The notes below the pieces were generated by a model that saw only the letters and a program-made list of their open reading frames with translations, was not told the origin of the DNA and made no database searches. DNA of 64,000 nucleotides, taken from NCBI GenBank assembly GCA_022605955.1, contig JAKCOZ010000012.1:25480015-25544014 (forward strand), given 5' to 3'. A program made the position numbers and the translations under genes. This DNA is from Rallus limicola (lineage: Eukaryota; Chordata; Aves; Gruiformes; Rallidae). Of this stretch, positions 20,507 to 34,600 are shown one piece after another; the stretch's first letter is position 1, and each line of letters opens with the position of its first letter.

Positions 20507-22514
20507 ATAAACTGTTTGCCATGCAGGAGAAATAGATACATACATACATTTCCAATACACCAAGGGACATTAAAAGAAGTAGTAGTAAAGATATTAGCAG
20601 TGAAATAGATTGCCTGGAAAAATAAATATATACTGGGATACCCATCATGGGCAATTTCTATAGGAAAAGAGAAATATTTTCCAAGTAGGATGTCTTGGGG
20701 TAGAGGAATGGCTTATCTAGTCTTGTGAAGACCTTTCCAGTCCCATGTTTGTAGGGTGTAACACCCCCATGGACCCAGCTCATCAACACAATATATCTCT
20801 GAGCAGCTCTTTCAGACAAACAGGAGCTTCACCAGGAGATGCCAGGCAGGTGCCTCCTGCCGCCCAGAAACTTGTTTCCTAAAAGAATCAGAGATTTTGG
20901 ACAAGTCCACTTCAAGTGCATTCTATGATCCCATGATTCATTGCTCAGTTCTTAATGCATTGCCAAAAAGAAATCCTCTGACAGAGAGGAGGCAAAATGT
21001 TCAAGTGATAAATCAATTTCAAAGAAGTTGGAATGAGATCCAACTGAAATGGACCTGGCCACCTCAGATCTCAGAAGCTGAGCTGCTCTGCATTGCCTGT
21101 ATCCCACCCATACAGCCTTGCTCTTCTAGCCACAGGGAAGGTCACCGCTCCAGAGGCAGCTTAGCTGGTCCTCAGATGGCTGTGGGGAAACTCAGAGCTC
21201 TCTCAGAGCAGTGAGAACGTGGGATGCCAACCCCTTGTGCAGTGATCTTCAGGGAACGGGCTGCAAAGCAGCAACCATCACATGAGGCAATGCTGAGAAC
21301 ATCCAGAAAACCAATGAAGCCACACAAGCTCAGCTGCTCAGCAGCACTGAAGGAGAACGATCCTTTCAGGGCTGAGAAAGGAGGCGGCGTTACGGAGGCA
21401 GATGGGCAACGCCGCTCTTGTCCCGCTGCTGGGACTGACTGCTCTGCGGTCCTGCAGGGAAATCCACCTCCTCCATCCTTGGAAGCCCGTTTGCTGATGA
21501 CCAAAGGCTGCTCCCTCAAGGCTTGGCCTCAGCCAAGCAAGTTATAAGAGACATTTCAAGGTAGAAAAGCCACCGGTCTCTCACACCCTGGATGTATCAA
21601 CCTGACCAGTGCCTCCAATTGCATCCCCCAGTCATCACCACTTCCCAGCAGTGCCAGAAGCCCTGTCCCTGTCAGGAGGAGGATCATTTCCTAAGTGGTG
21701 ACTTATTGCCTTGGGCTTTCTGAATACACTTCCCACCCTGGAAGCCTCAACCAGTCCAGAGCATCCCATGGGGAAACCAACACATAACTTAAGCAGAAAA
21801 GTGCTTCTCTTTGTCCTCCTAAGTGCAAGAAAAACACACCAGGCTTTTTAATTAGCAAAACATTGGGCTGCTGAAGTGGTTTCATTTTAACCTTTCAGAT
21901 GTGGAATGACACCTAATCAAATTCCAGCTATCACACAGGCCAGTGCAGAGAGAGGGCAGCTGTAATTCAGAGCATCTACTCAGCAGTGACTTTTTTGACA
22001 CTTGAAGGGGGGGAAAAAACCCAAACTGCAACATGAATTCCCAACAGCACAACTCTGAGTTCCCATAAAACTTCATTTCCAACACAGTTTTGGTTTTTTG
22101 AGGGTTTTTTTGTGTGTTTGTTTGGGTTTTTTAATATAAACTGTTCCTGTTTGTCCTTAGTATCATGGTCGCCAGAGATAACTCGGTGCCCAAGGAATAT
22201 GTTTTAAAGAACAGTGTTGCAATTCTGACATCAAAGGAGAAGCAGGTGCTTGAATTATTTATCAGCTATTTGGAGTCAGGGTTGCCCCTTTCCCCCTCCA
22301 GTTCTTGGCCACATCCCTCCACAGGCTGAATCTGGTGCTGTTCCCACCAAGAAAAGCCAAATTCCTACCTACTCACTCCATGAGACTACCCCATTAGCCA
22401 TGGCTACAAAACCCTCCCTGCTTCAGCAATATATCTTGTGAGTCCCAATCCCATGTTGCTCTACACAAGCTACTCCAATACTACAAAGCAAAGTGAGTTC
22501 TCAAAAAGCTTTGT
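20507..22514. other. Non-coding sequence
   Basis: No gene found. A (CATA)n-like run sits at 20538-20552, a small CpG-bearing patch near 21380-21430, and a T/G-rich low-complexity run at 22088-22135. Confidence 0.5.
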
Positions 22515-23384
22515 GGGCTGGCAGGACACCAAGAAGGAAAGGAAGCCATCCAGAGGGATCTTGACAGGCTGGGAAGGTGACTCTGGGTGAACCTAGTGAG
22601 GTTCAACACTGCCAAGTGTCAGGTGTTGCACTGGGGCTGGAGGAATCCCAGACACAGATACAGGCTGGGAGAAGAGCTGCTGGAGAGCAGCCCTGAGGAG
22701 AAGGACCTGGGGATTCTGGTAGATGAGAAACTTAACATGAGCCAGCAGTGGCTCTTGCAGCTCAGAAGGGTGATGGGATCCTGGGCTCCATCAGCAGAGG
22801 GGTGGCAGCAGGGACAGGGAGGGGATTGTCCCTCTCTGCTCTGCCCTCCTGAGGCCCCAGCTGGAGTCCTGTGTCCAGAGCTGGGGCCCAACACAAGGAA
22901 GATGTGGGACTGTTGGAGATGGGTCAGAGGAGCCATGGAGATGCTCAGAGGGCTGGAGCAGCTCCCCTATGGAGAGAGGCTGAGGGAGCTGGGCTGGGTC
23001 AGCCTGGAGAAGAGAAGGCTGTGGGGGGACCTCATTGCAGCCTGCCAGTCCCTGAAGGGAGCAGAGGAACAGGAGGGGAATCAGCTTGTTCAAGGGCAGA
23101 GCCTGGCAGGACAAGGGGGCTGGAATGAAGCTGGAGGAGGGAAGGGTTAGGTTAGATCTTAGGGGGAAGCTCTTTCCAGAGAGAGTGGTGAGGGGCTGGA
23201 AGGGGCTGCCCAGAGAGGGGGTGGGTGCCCCATCCCTGGGGGTGTTGAAGGCCAGGTTGGCTGGGGCCCTGGGCAACCTTGTGTCGCTGGTCTGGCCTGG
23301 AGGTTGGTGTCACTGCCTGTGGCAGGTGATTGGAGCTCTGTGCTCCTTGGGGTCCCTTCCAACCCAGACCAGACCATTCTGTGA
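22515..23384 (+). mobile_element. CR1 LINE with tail end of ORF2 and 3' region
   Basis: The longest plus-strand copy of its subfamily. The first part encodes the degenerate end of the CR1 reverse-transcriptase protein, recognisable as LESSPEEKDLGILVDEKLNM, after which the frame is lost into the non-coding tail. Ends GGGTCCCTTCCAACCCAGAC..ATTCTGTGA. 5'-truncated, so not mobile. Confidence 0.92.
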
Positions 23385-25385
23385 CCCCTCTGGACACACC
23401 AAACTTCAAAGCTTTAGAAAAAGCTTCCACTAGGAAAATAAAAACCTTGGCATGCAGCATTTCTGCGTCACACCAAGCTGAAATACACTTCCACAACTGC
23501 TTTTATTTCTTCTTTAAGTCATTCTAGTGCAGTCCAGCCCCAGAAAACCACCCAAGTATGTGTGTAAACACCTCAATTCTCTTTTGCCTTTTCCCCACCG
23601 AGAGCAGCCCGGGATAAACACCCATTAAACATGCAAGAGGAGTTGCTTGGCATAAAAACTTGCTATTTGCTCCTCAGCTGCTGCTAAGAAGCAGCATTTT
23701 CTTCCCTCCAAATACCTTTACCTTGGATTATAGATCAAGCAGTGAAAATCTCAGGGCAAGAGGTGAATGCTTTGGAAACACAGAAGGTGCTGAAAATGGG
23801 TTTCCAGAAATACCCACAGGGTTAATTAATGGGGTTTGTTACTGCTCCTGCTGCGACACGCCAACGGAGGGGGGGGGGGGCTTTTCAGTCTTACCAAGCC
23901 ATTCTGTTTGTTCTAAGGCCTGCATCTGCTGCTTGGGCTGAATTCCCTAGAAAAGCTGTTTTCTCTACACACACCTTGAACTTAGTCAAGCAAGCCCTGG
24001 AACCAACCACAATCCCAGAAACACCCTATCACTTCCTCCAGCCAGCAATCAGCTAACCATGTCAGCTTCCCAGTCCCATGCAAGAGAGGCACAACTGAAG
24101 GCTCTTCTCTAACTTAACTAACAAGTTACTAGTGGAAAACCCATTGCAAAAGAAATCTTTATCAGCTGGGGCATACAAAGGAGTCATTTGCTTTCTGGCT
24201 CACCAAGAGCACCTGGGAAGCAATCAAACACAACAATTTCAGAAGGCTATTATTACCCACTCACAGCTGAGAAAGGACTGGAAAGTAGATTTTATTTACT
24301 CTTCTTTATTTTAGGTGTGTCACTAAACATGCAACTAGAAAATAGTAAAAAAAAAAAACTCACAGAGAAAAAGCTTCTTTTCACCAGATATCAATTTTGT
24401 ATATAGGTCTCTAAGTCTCCACATAATTATCTTGAGCAGTATTTGTAAGCAGATAGCTTGATCTTAACACTTTATATCAGGCCCAGTTATTGATATAACA
24501 AAATTTAGTATCATCAGTGGGGTTTAAAGGCACAAAGTGTGCACCTAGTTTGAAACTCTTCAGCCATGCCACACTCCAGGCCATTATTTCTTTGGATTTT
24601 AGCATGATATTCTGAGTTGTTCCATCTATAACTGGCCTGATGTGTGAGGCTTCCTAACGTGCTTCCTATTCAAACCCCACTTTACATAGGAGGGATGGAA
24701 ACCTTCTCTGTGACCCTGTAGAGGACACACATGTATTTTGGCAGAACAATGCCAGGTGTTTGGGGTACCCTGGGAAGCCAGCTCACTCTCCTGGGCTTTG
24801 AAAGCCACAGTCCTGCTTACACCAAGCTCTGCTTGGGATGTAACCCAGGGGGGTCAGAGCCAGCTTGTGAGGAGTGACTTCATTACTTCCAGAGCTCCCA
24901 AACACACTAATGCACTACAGCTCTGCTCACACTAAGCTTTTCCTCACACCACCCCCCCCCCTCCTTTTATAGGTGAACACCTCCCACCCACCCTTTCAAG
25001 GCACTTTGCAGACCAGACCAACCATCTGACCCTGAAAGACCAATTTAGAACAAGGAACCAGAGCAAAGCACAAAGTTGCATGTAAAATCAGAGCTAGCAT
25101 ACTTAAAATATATATATAAAATAATCTAAGGAGGGTTTAACATCCAGAGGGCCTGGGTGACCACGTCCCTGGTTTGTTTAGCACGTGCTCATGCACTTCT
25201 CCCACAGGCTCAGCTTCTTCCTCCTCCTCCTCCCTCCTGTAAGAGCCCAGCAATGCTCCTCATGCAGCACCCTTCCCTGCTCTGCCTTTCACACATTTTA
25301 TGTTTCCAGCTAAACTGAATATTGATTCAGGAATTTTATATCCAACCATGCATTTCTTTGATTTACCATCCTACAGGAATGCTCA
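23385..25385. other. Non-coding sequence
   Basis: No gene found. Runs of G at 23869-23880, A at about 24347-24358 and C at 24951-24961. Confidence 0.5.
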
Positions 25386-25475
25386 CCTGGGCTAGCAGAG
25401 GGTGTCCCTGCCCATGGCAGGGGCTGGGACTAGATGAGATCCCTTCCCCAACCCAAACCAGTCTGAGATTCTATG
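25386..25475 (+). mobile_element. Short CR1 3' end
   Basis: GGTGTCCCTGCCCATGGCAG, then GGGACTAGATGAGATCCCTT and GAGATTCTATGA, the characteristic CR1 3' terminus. Only the last about 90 bp remain. Confidence 0.8.
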
Positions 25476-26943
25476 AAAACTACCTTAAAAAGGAATCCCT
25501 TTCACAGAACCTTAGGCAAGACACACCAAGCCACTTAAAGTAATTTAAACAGTCAGCAAAAGCAGCTCCCTACCTGTTCCTAGATGTCACTTGGTGCTTT
25601 TACTTTCTTTTTACCTTGAGATATGCCAATTTAATAACCAATTTACCTCAAGGTAACTGACATTTTCCTCATGTTTCTATTAAATATAGCAGCACAGGAA
25701 CATCCCCAGGAACTGGGATACCCCACAGGAAATTCAAAAGCTTCAATCTTCTTTTTTGTTTCTCTGCCAGCTGCAGTTTTAAAAGGAGAAAAAGAAATTA
25801 ACTGAGCTTTTAACTAGTGCTAAATCACACCTAAAGTATTAGAAATGTATTCTCCATGCACACCTCCTGCTGCACACAGCCAGGCTACACCACTCAGGAC
25901 TATTTTCTCTATTCATGTGCATTGCTCAATGTTTGCAAAACCAGAAGGAATGTGATACTATGTCTGTGGCAGAAACAAGACTTATTCCTATGGCTTAGAA
26001 TTGAGTTATGTGACTTCAAGATTGCATTTTGCCACCTTAACCTTACTTCACATCAAATACATGTCTCTGATCACTGCAGAGTGCTTTTAAATAGCCTTTC
26101 CTTCCCAATATTCTTTTTTTCCCCACTTTCCCAGCTTCCTGGGGGAGAACAGGGCTGCAGGAAGAGAGTACCCCTTCCCCTAGAGAGGTGCTGAGCACAG
26201 CTGGAGCAGGGCTTTGAGAACCTGGAGGGGCTGGGGGAAGATCAGCAGTCAGACAGTCCCTGTGCATCAGCTCCCAGACCCCTGACTTCATGGGATGTGA
26301 CTCCTGAAGAGTGGGAAGAGTTTCTGGTGTTGGTTGTTGTCCTTTTGCAGTCACTGTTCTAATGCATTGGTAGCACCAGCAGTTTACACTGCATTCACAT
26401 AAGGCCAGTGTTCCAGCACCCCATGAAATACAACAGCAACTGTGGTTATTATTATAATAAGCACATTCCCTATTACATGCAAAAGCCTGTGATTCTTGAG
26501 ATTTTGAGTCTCCTGGGGGTCAGACCATGGACCCTATTTGTTGCTGGGACTATGGACTCAGCCATGCAAGTTCCCCTCCAATGAAGTTACCCAGCATCCT
26601 TTCCCTGTCTGGAACATCTTTGTGCTACACAGCTCCAAACACACACTGTGCTTACACACCCCAGTTTGTTCTGTTCCTTGCTGGAATACCAGCTGAGGAG
26701 ACCAAGATGTTTACTTTTCCCCCCTCAGGAAAATCACCTCTCCAGTAGTTTAGTTCTATTTAATCAGCATCAAATGATTAGCAATATGCAAAACCTCCTG
26801 AAAGCACACAGATCTCCCATTTCCCCCAAACAGAAGTGGTAGCACACCAAACCCCCTGGCATGAAGATTACTTTGAACACCTAATAGCAAAGAGGATAAG
26901 GGCAGCAACCCTCCAGATGTGGTAGTTTTCACAAGGAAGTTGA
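25476..26943. other. Non-coding sequence
   Basis: Nothing recognised. Opposed frames at 25856-26194 and 26043-26354 overlap each other and show no domain. Confidence 0.5.
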
Positions 26944-27003
26944 CAGAATCATAGAACATCCTGAGTTGGAAGGGACCCAGAAGGATCATCAAGTCCAACT
27001 CTA
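26944..27003 (-). mobile_element. Short CR1 3' end
   Basis: Reverse complement of the CR1 terminus: ACAGAATCATAGAAC, then GAGTTGGAAGGGACCCAGAA and ATCATCAAGTCCAACTC. About 60 bp. Confidence 0.8.
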
Positions 27004-29852
27004 TTATGTTTAGATAGTAGCTTCTTCCTAAAGAGATGAGCCTATGCTTTGTAGATGGGCAGCATTCATAGCCCAACTATAGAAGCACCACAGGTAAGAT
27101 TAAGATCCTAACTTGAGGGTTTTTTTTCATATCTGGTACAAGAAAGAAAAATCCTATCCCTAAATGGGGTAGGGTCTTGGACAAGACCTGTGGTCTACCT
27201 GTTACACCAGTGTACAAAGTCTAGCAGGAATAACCTTGGATTTTCATCAAGCATTGTGGTTTCTTTATGAAGAAATCATTTGGCAAAACCAAAGCCAGGA
27301 GCCACCATTCTGCATCATCTGCTTACTGAACATGAGAACGAGCTGCTGCTCCAGCCTGTGGTACAGCCCTGGTGGGGTGGGAAGGACATAGCAAAGGTGC
27401 ATCAAAGAGCAAGTGGGAGCACAAAACTTCATTAAAAAAAAAATCAAACCAGCTTTCAATGCCTTATGTGACATGTAGCCCCATCAAAACAGTCATTTCC
27501 CACCTTCTCCCAAAGAGCCTGAAGCCTCCAGGATGCTGCAAGACATCCCACCAAATCAAGAATGAGTTAATGCCCAGCAACAGGGGGGGGGGGGTCCTTT
27601 TATTTATTTAATTTTTTTACATTAAATGTGTAATAATTGACCTGCTAATCAGCTTTAAACTATCCACAGCACTTGCACACAGACACATAAGCAGGAAAAG
27701 CTCTAGTTTCCATCCAAACAAAGGCATTGCTTGAAGATTACAAGACCACCACTTCCCTTGGCCAGGAGAAATGGTGAAGTAGGGCTGAATCTCTGGAAGA
27801 CAAGGAATTCAGATGCTTATATCCAGAGCCTGCTTTATTCTACAGAGTTGTATCTGAAGTTTCCATGTGAAACACCAGCATAACTCTCTTCTTTCTCTAG
27901 TGCTCCTTTACTTATTATTTTGTCATTAAAGGGAATCATTTTAAGAGGTTTTGATCCAAATGCTCTTAGGCAAAAATCTCTGTTCTTTGAGGTGGTTCAG
28001 TCACACAGATGCTCAGCTGGGAAAATCAGCATAGCAGCTTCTCATCAACGTAGTGTCTCCCCAAATTCAAGCCAAGTAGAAATAACATGATCCTGCTGAT
28101 AATTACAGCTCCAGGAACATGGAAAACCCACCAGCCAGACTGCCCCCAGCTACACCAGTTCCTCCTTTGCTGCTCCTCCACAGCCACTCCAGAGCACTGT
28201 TACCTCCCAATATTTCCCTTAAGTGACCAGTATGATTCATAAACTGTTCAAAAGTATGGGGTTTTCACCCTAAATACAGAAAACATTTATTTTTTTAGTA
28301 ACTGGTTGGATAGAAGATTTTCACTTTTAACTACAGCAAGATTTCATTTCTTGTTATCTGTCACCTTTTTACCAAAGCTGTGATTTATAGCCCCAGCCAG
28401 ACTGGTGAGTAGGGGCATTACCTGCACAGCATTTCTGCTTTTAGGTCCTATGCTCCTGTGCCTGCAGACACTGTCTGAGGATTTGATGTATGTAATGTTC
28501 ACTGAACCCATGGCTGTTAGCACCAGTTCTTTCCCTGACATTCTGTAGAGCAATGAGTTATTTTCTGCACTGATTTGCTGCTGGGATTATGGGTTTATTC
28601 CTTCAAGCCTGACTTACTGAACAAAAGGAAGGGAAGAAAGTTTTAAAACTGTAACTTCTCTGATTTGGGTTTCCATAGCTTTTTAATTTCACTTCTATAT
28701 TGTTCCTCCTTAAATTTATTTGTTAATCCTTTTGGACATAATAGTCTACAACCCAAGCTTTTCTATGTGGAGACTTTGCCATGCTTGCTCCCACCACCCA
28801 TCTACTGCCTCAGATCTCCTCTATATGAACCTTATGAGGTCATTCATGTAATTTTTTTTTTCCCCCCTCCCCTTGATTTTCTAGTCTTCCAAATCACTCA
28901 TATCCCATCTGTTCCATCCATACATTGGAGAGGAGCATGTTTCTAACTTGCCTCCATGAGATGTGCTTTATTCAGCTCACTCACCACACACATCAGGCCG
29001 GGCTGATTGACTGGAGTGAAGTCACCCACACCAGCTCTACTTGCCTTTCACCAGCAATGCACATTTGTAGGCTTTGCTGGGGGCTTGGCAGCTCTTCTTT
29101 CAATCTGTGTTTACCATAGCAAGCTGTATGGAGATATGGCTCATACAGATGAGATACAAACCTCAGGTGACCCCAGCTACACTGCTACACCCTCTCTGGA
29201 GGGCACAGAGCACTCCTTGTATTTCTTCTGTACTAGGATGTGGCAGACAGTCAAGTCTCAATACACTCTCCTGCTGGTTTAACTAGCTTATCAGTCCAAA
29301 GCAAGTTTCAAGCCATACAGATTACTTCTCTGGGTGTGATGAGACTCAATCACAGAAGTAGTGATGTAGGTTAGGAAGCTTCTTGTCTATGGGGTTAGGC
29401 TCGGGACACCTGGATGACCACCATGAGATCTGATGGTACCTCAAAGGCACTTCAGGCACCAAGGGACTTCACAAGCTACTCCTGCATTCATAACTCTGAC
29501 CTACTGAAACAAAATTCAAAGAAAAACCTTTTAAATAAGCTAGCTTCTGGATATTTTCCCCTGCAGGTATCTTTTCCTAGGTATGAAGCACTTGCTCACC
29601 AAACACATTTCAGCCACTGTTTGTTCTGAAGATCAATGCCAAACCCACCACCAGAAGTAAAGGGTCATCCAATGCCCATGCCACCACACAGAGTGGGTTT
29701 TAATTTTCTTCATTAACCCAAATGGGTATCTTGGGAAGGATGTACATGCATACACAATGCATGTAACTGCACTGCTTGGGTTCCTCAAGACTACATTATC
29801 ACCTACAAGTGCAAACAGACTATTTAGCCTTGAAACGATGCAGATGAGCATA
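27004..29852. other. Non-coding sequence
   Basis: No gene found. A G-run at 27583-27594 and T/C-rich tract at 28850-28872. Confidence 0.5.
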
Positions 29853-30163
29853 GAAACAGGAGGGGAATCAACTTTTCAAAAGGGTAGACAATGGCAGGAC
29901 AAGGGGGAATGGACTAAAGCTAGAGGAAGGAAGGTTCAGATGAGATATTGGGTGGAAAGTTTTTCACAGAGAGAGTGGTGAGGGGCTGGAAGGGGCTGCC
30001 CAAAGAGGTGGCGGATGCCCCGTCCCTGGGGGTGTTCAAGGCTAGGTGGGATGGAGCCCTGGGCAACCTTGTGTAGCTCCAGGCCTAGATGTTGGTATCC
30101 CTAGGTTGGAGCTCTGTGATCCTTAGGGTCCCTTCCAACCCAGACCAGGCTGGGATTCTGTGA
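29853..30163 (+). mobile_element. CR1 LINE 3' fragment
   Basis: Same subfamily as 22515-23384, from GAAACAGGAGGGGAATCAAC to GGGATTCTGTGATG, with GGGTCCCTTCCAACCCAGAC near the end. Confidence 0.88.
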
Positions 30164-30784
30164 TGAGCACAGTTCCAGTGGAAGCCATCCTCACCTGCCA
30201 CCTGACCTCAGTCAGGCACACTGCACTGCTCAGACTAACACAGCACAACCCCCCAGGTTCTGAGCAGCCCTTAAGACACAGCTCCCCATGTCTTTTTAAA
30301 AGCATACCAGGTGCTATGATTGACACCAGACATTACAAATCTTCTCTTTAAGAAGTCCTGATAGCTCAAGAACTGCAGACATGTTGTGTTTCCTTCAAGT
30401 GCACAAAGTAGTACCATCTTCTATCTTAACATTCAAAATCTATTCCCACAGAGAAAACAACTTATTAGTAAACAACTAACATTTCCCACAGTGAAAACAA
30501 TTTATTTCCCACAGAGAAAACAACTTATGAGCAGAAAGCACACTGGAAAAGCAATCTGGGTTCTGCAGAGCAGCTGCTCATCAATAACACTACTTTCAGA
30601 ACATGCATTATAACGACCTCTATTAGAGCACACGTAGTGTGGTGCATTATATCCAATGCCTACATTACTGCAACTCCATGTCTGGATAGTAAAAAATGTA
30701 TTTAAATCATCTACTGCTCCATGTGTAAACCTGGCACACCTGGAAGTCTTGGTTTAGAAACTGGGAAGTAAAACCCAGCTTGTA
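30164..30784. other. Non-coding sequence with a three-copy minisatellite
   Basis: Unit ATTCCCACAGAGAAAACAAC recurs three times between 30441 and 30528 with small changes. Nothing else recognised. Confidence 0.6.
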
Positions 30785-31639
30785 TCTTTGTGGCTGACAC
30801 ACAGGACACTGCGCTGCCATCCAGAGAGACCTGGCCAGGCTGGAGAGCTGGGCTGGGAGAAACCTAATAAAGTTCAGCAAAAGCAAGTGCAGAGTCTGGC
30901 ACCTGGGAAGGAAGAACTGTTGGAATCAGGACAGGCTGGGGGTGACCTGCTGGAGAAGAGCTCTGTGGAGAAGAACAGTTATGTCCTGGTTGATGACAGG
31001 GTGGCCATGAGCCAGCAGTGTGTCCTGGGGCTGAGAGAGACAATGGGATCCTGGGGGCATCAGGAGGAGTGTGGGCAGCAGGTCACAGGAGGGGATCCTC
31101 CCCCTCTGCTCTGCCCTGCTCAGGCCCCACCTGCAGTGTTGTGTCCAGTGCTGGGCTCCCTGGGATCAAAAGGACAGGGATCTCCTGGAGAGAGTGCAGA
31201 GGAGGCTCTGGAGATGCTGAAGGGCCTGGAGCATCTCCCCTGTGAGGAAAGGCTGAGGGAGCTGGGGCTGTTCAGCCTGGAGAAGAGAAGACTAAGGGGG
31301 GAACCTTAGTAATGTTTATAATTATCTTAAGCATGGGCTGCAGGGGGAAATGTCCAGCCCCTTTTCAGTGTCTGTGGGGACAGGACAAGGAGCAACGGCT
31401 GCAAGTTGGAGCACAGGGAGTTCCACCCCAACATGGGGAAGAACTTTTCCCCAGTGAGGGTGAGGGAGCCCTGGGCCAGGCTGCCAAGGGGGTGTGGAGT
31501 CTCCTTCTCTGGAGAGATTCCAGCCCTGTCTGGGCACCGACCTGTGTGCCCTGTCCTAGGGAGCCTGCTTTGGCAGGGGGTTGGACCTGATGATCTCTCA
31601 AGGTCCCTTCCAACCCCTACAATTCTATGATTCTATGAT
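30785..31639 (+). mobile_element. CR1 LINE with tail end of ORF2
   Basis: Subfamily ending GGTTGGACCTGATGATCTCT, then CCTTCCAACCCCTACAATTC and TATGATTCTATG. Near-identical in long stretches to 35731-36396 (+) and 49969-50930 (-). The head holds decayed ORF2 sequence (CATCCAGAGAGACCTGGCC). Confidence 0.92.
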
Positions 31640-34600
31640 CTCAAACAGCCCTCATGGGAAATGGAGCCATTAAGGGTAAATCTTCATTTCCATTTTTTTA
31701 TTCTACCAAGACTGGTTGAATAATATAAAGGCAGTTCTCAAAACATAATTAAAATTAAGGTTTGTAGTGAAGAAGCCTCCCAAGGTGTGCTATCAAAAGG
31801 AAAATGAGAAGAAGAAAATTGAAGGCATCCATATTAACCACGAGTTCACCTTCCAGCCATGAACAGGCAACATGAGCCCCCCCTTAAAGTCAATAAAACC
31901 ATGATAAAGGACTACAACAGGGGTGGTTTTAAGTTAGATGGCAAGGTTAGAAACTCCAAACAGTTTTGGAAAAAAAAAAGAATTCATTAACTTTGGGGGT
32001 TTTTTCTTGACAGGAACTTTGCTCCCCCATGGTGTGCAATCTGCATGCAGCATCTCTTAAGCCCCAACTCCGAGGAGCTTGTGTTTATCCTCCATCAAGG
32101 AGATGGAGATCCATGAGCGTTTGCATGTTTGTGCATTGTGATGAGGGATGTTTACAGAACCAGTCACCATTTCATTCCAGCTCTTCCAGAATCACAGGCT
32201 GCTCCTCAGAGCAGAACAGCTTCGAGAAAAAGCATGCACACACTTCTCAAACTAGATAAATTGAACTTTGAATGCACTGGTACCTTTACTTAATGTCACT
32301 CAAGGTAGATCAGTCATGCATCATATACAGCATATTTCCAAAACTCAGAGAAGATTAGTCTTGTTTGTGCTTGCCTTTATGTTTTTTCACTTGGGGGATG
32401 AAGGAAAGGGTTCCCTTTCCACTCTTAGCTTCTGTAGGTCTTCTACCATTGTGTCTGTTGAATGGCAGGAAGCCAGAGAGCTACCAACAAAGTTATCTTC
32501 TTTTTTCAGTTTTGTTTCTCAGCTTTCATAAGCACATTAAGCCATTTTCCCTGGAGCATACATCCCAGTTGTGAACAAATTAGGACCTCCAAACACTCCT
32601 GAATGGTACCCCCACAGCACAGAAGCAGTGGTATTCCTTACTCAGGAAAAAGGACAGCATTGACATGGCTCAAGATGTGAATCACAGTGAGTGAAGTGGA
32701 GGCTGTTTTATAACTTGGAAGAAGGAATTCATAAAAATAAAATAAAAACTGCTTATTTTTCCCAGGTGCCTATGGATGAGCATCTTCCAACCCTGGAGTT
32801 CTGATTACACCCTCCTAGACCAGCTAGAATGGGGAAGACCAGACAATACAAAACATTTCCTCCAAGATCTTGCAGCCCTCACTATTTCCAGCCCTTTGGG
32901 CACAGAAAGTCCTGGCACTAAATAAAGCCCACCTCTCCCAGCCCCATGCAAATTGATGGCAAGCTTGGGCTTTGTAATGAGACAGAAAAAAAAAAAACAG
33001 GACTGGAGAAGCCAGTTTTGCTCAGCACTGTGATTTATTTCAGGCTGGCAGCTCAGGCAGCTACCACGCTTCCCCCTCCAACCTGGTTTAGTGTGATGGA
33101 TGGTGCCCCAGCACCAGTGGGCAGAGAAGCTAGGGGAGGTGATGGCAGCCTGCCCTCGACTCCTGTTTGGTTGATGAACCAGAAGGACCCTCTCAGCCTT
33201 CGAGCACAGAGTGAGGAAGACTGACAACAGGATAGAAAGAAATCCAAGGAGCATCAGCTTTGATCAGGAGACTCACTTGCAGGAGGGACTCCACAGGAAG
33301 CTATGACTTCCCATCACTTTAAAAAAACTGATGTTGGGGAAGAGCAGAATCCAGCCTTTTGTGATTTTATCTTTTCTCTCCCCCCCCTCCATTGCATTTC
33401 ATATTCTTGAGGCTGAGCTTTGTTACAGGGACTCTATTACCAGGTCCTCACACACCCACAGCTCCAGTTAGTGTCAGGAGGAGGTACCCTATGGCTGCTT
33501 ATGGAGAGGAGAGCAGGCTCCCCTGTGGCAGGGCTTCCTTCAAAAGAAAAGCCTCAGAGCTATCAAGGAAAAAAGAAATACTTGGAAGTTTTAAAACCCT
33601 TCAGGCAATAATAGCTCTGCTGGCCCTTCAGAGGGGCATAAAGGGCCCCATTATACAAAATATTAGTATTTGATACCTGGCAGTAAGTCAAAACATTTGT
33701 GACATGAGAGGACACCCAAATTATATTTCAAACAAGAGCAGGAGGCTACTTTACAAGCCTGCTACCTCTCACCTTCCCAGGCAAGATATATTTGTGTTCT
33801 AAAATCACTGAGCCCTCTGTTTCCACCCACACAGAGCCCCAGCACTCACAGCTTGCATCGCTGCAGCAGGACCCAGTCCTGGGGCTGCAGGCACGTCCTC
33901 AGCCAGCCAGGATCTCCACTGGTTAAGTGGTTCACTTCACCCAGGTCGGCTTGTGGCAGCAGAAGAAATGAGAGCAAGCTCCTACTGTAAACCCAAGGCC
34001 AAAGGCCACCTTTCCAGCACTATTTTGACTGCAATTCACCTCCTCCCAGCAGACTGCACGTTGGCATGAGGCAGCTCTGCCCTTCCCAGGGGTGGGAGGG
34101 TGGCAGCGAGGTACCAAGAGGTCCACAGAGGGACAAAGACCTCATTAAAGGGGCACAAGGTGGAATTCCCTTTTTCCCCCATGATGTGTGTGCAGAGAAA
34201 AAAGTAAATGTAGTGCTCGATGCCAACAGAGGGGGGGTGATGGGGTGACTGGCCCCCCAGCTCATGCTTTGAGAGACTGGCCTGTTGTTATCAAAATATT
34301 TTCATCAAGATAATTATGGTTTTCAGTAATACAAACAGCACTGAAATCTGAAATGATGAGTCAAAACACATCAACAGTAGAAAGTAATTTTGCTGCAGCA
34401 AAAAAATTAAACGAGGCATTTTATGGCAGCAGCACAAAGAACTACCTACCCCCTTCTCCCTTCTGAAGAAAGGCAAATCTCATCCAAAACAATTCAACAA
34501 AGTCCTCTGATGAACTTCATAGCACTTATTTATCCTTCATTTCCATTATCACAGTCTTTTCCCTCCCCAGCAGTACAACAGCTTTTTTTCCTCCACTGAA

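Noticed and set aside
22587..23150. 187-codon plus-strand frame as a gene
   Set aside because: Its first third is the decayed end of CR1 ORF2 and the rest is translated CR1 tail; the same peptide recurs at other CR1 copies.
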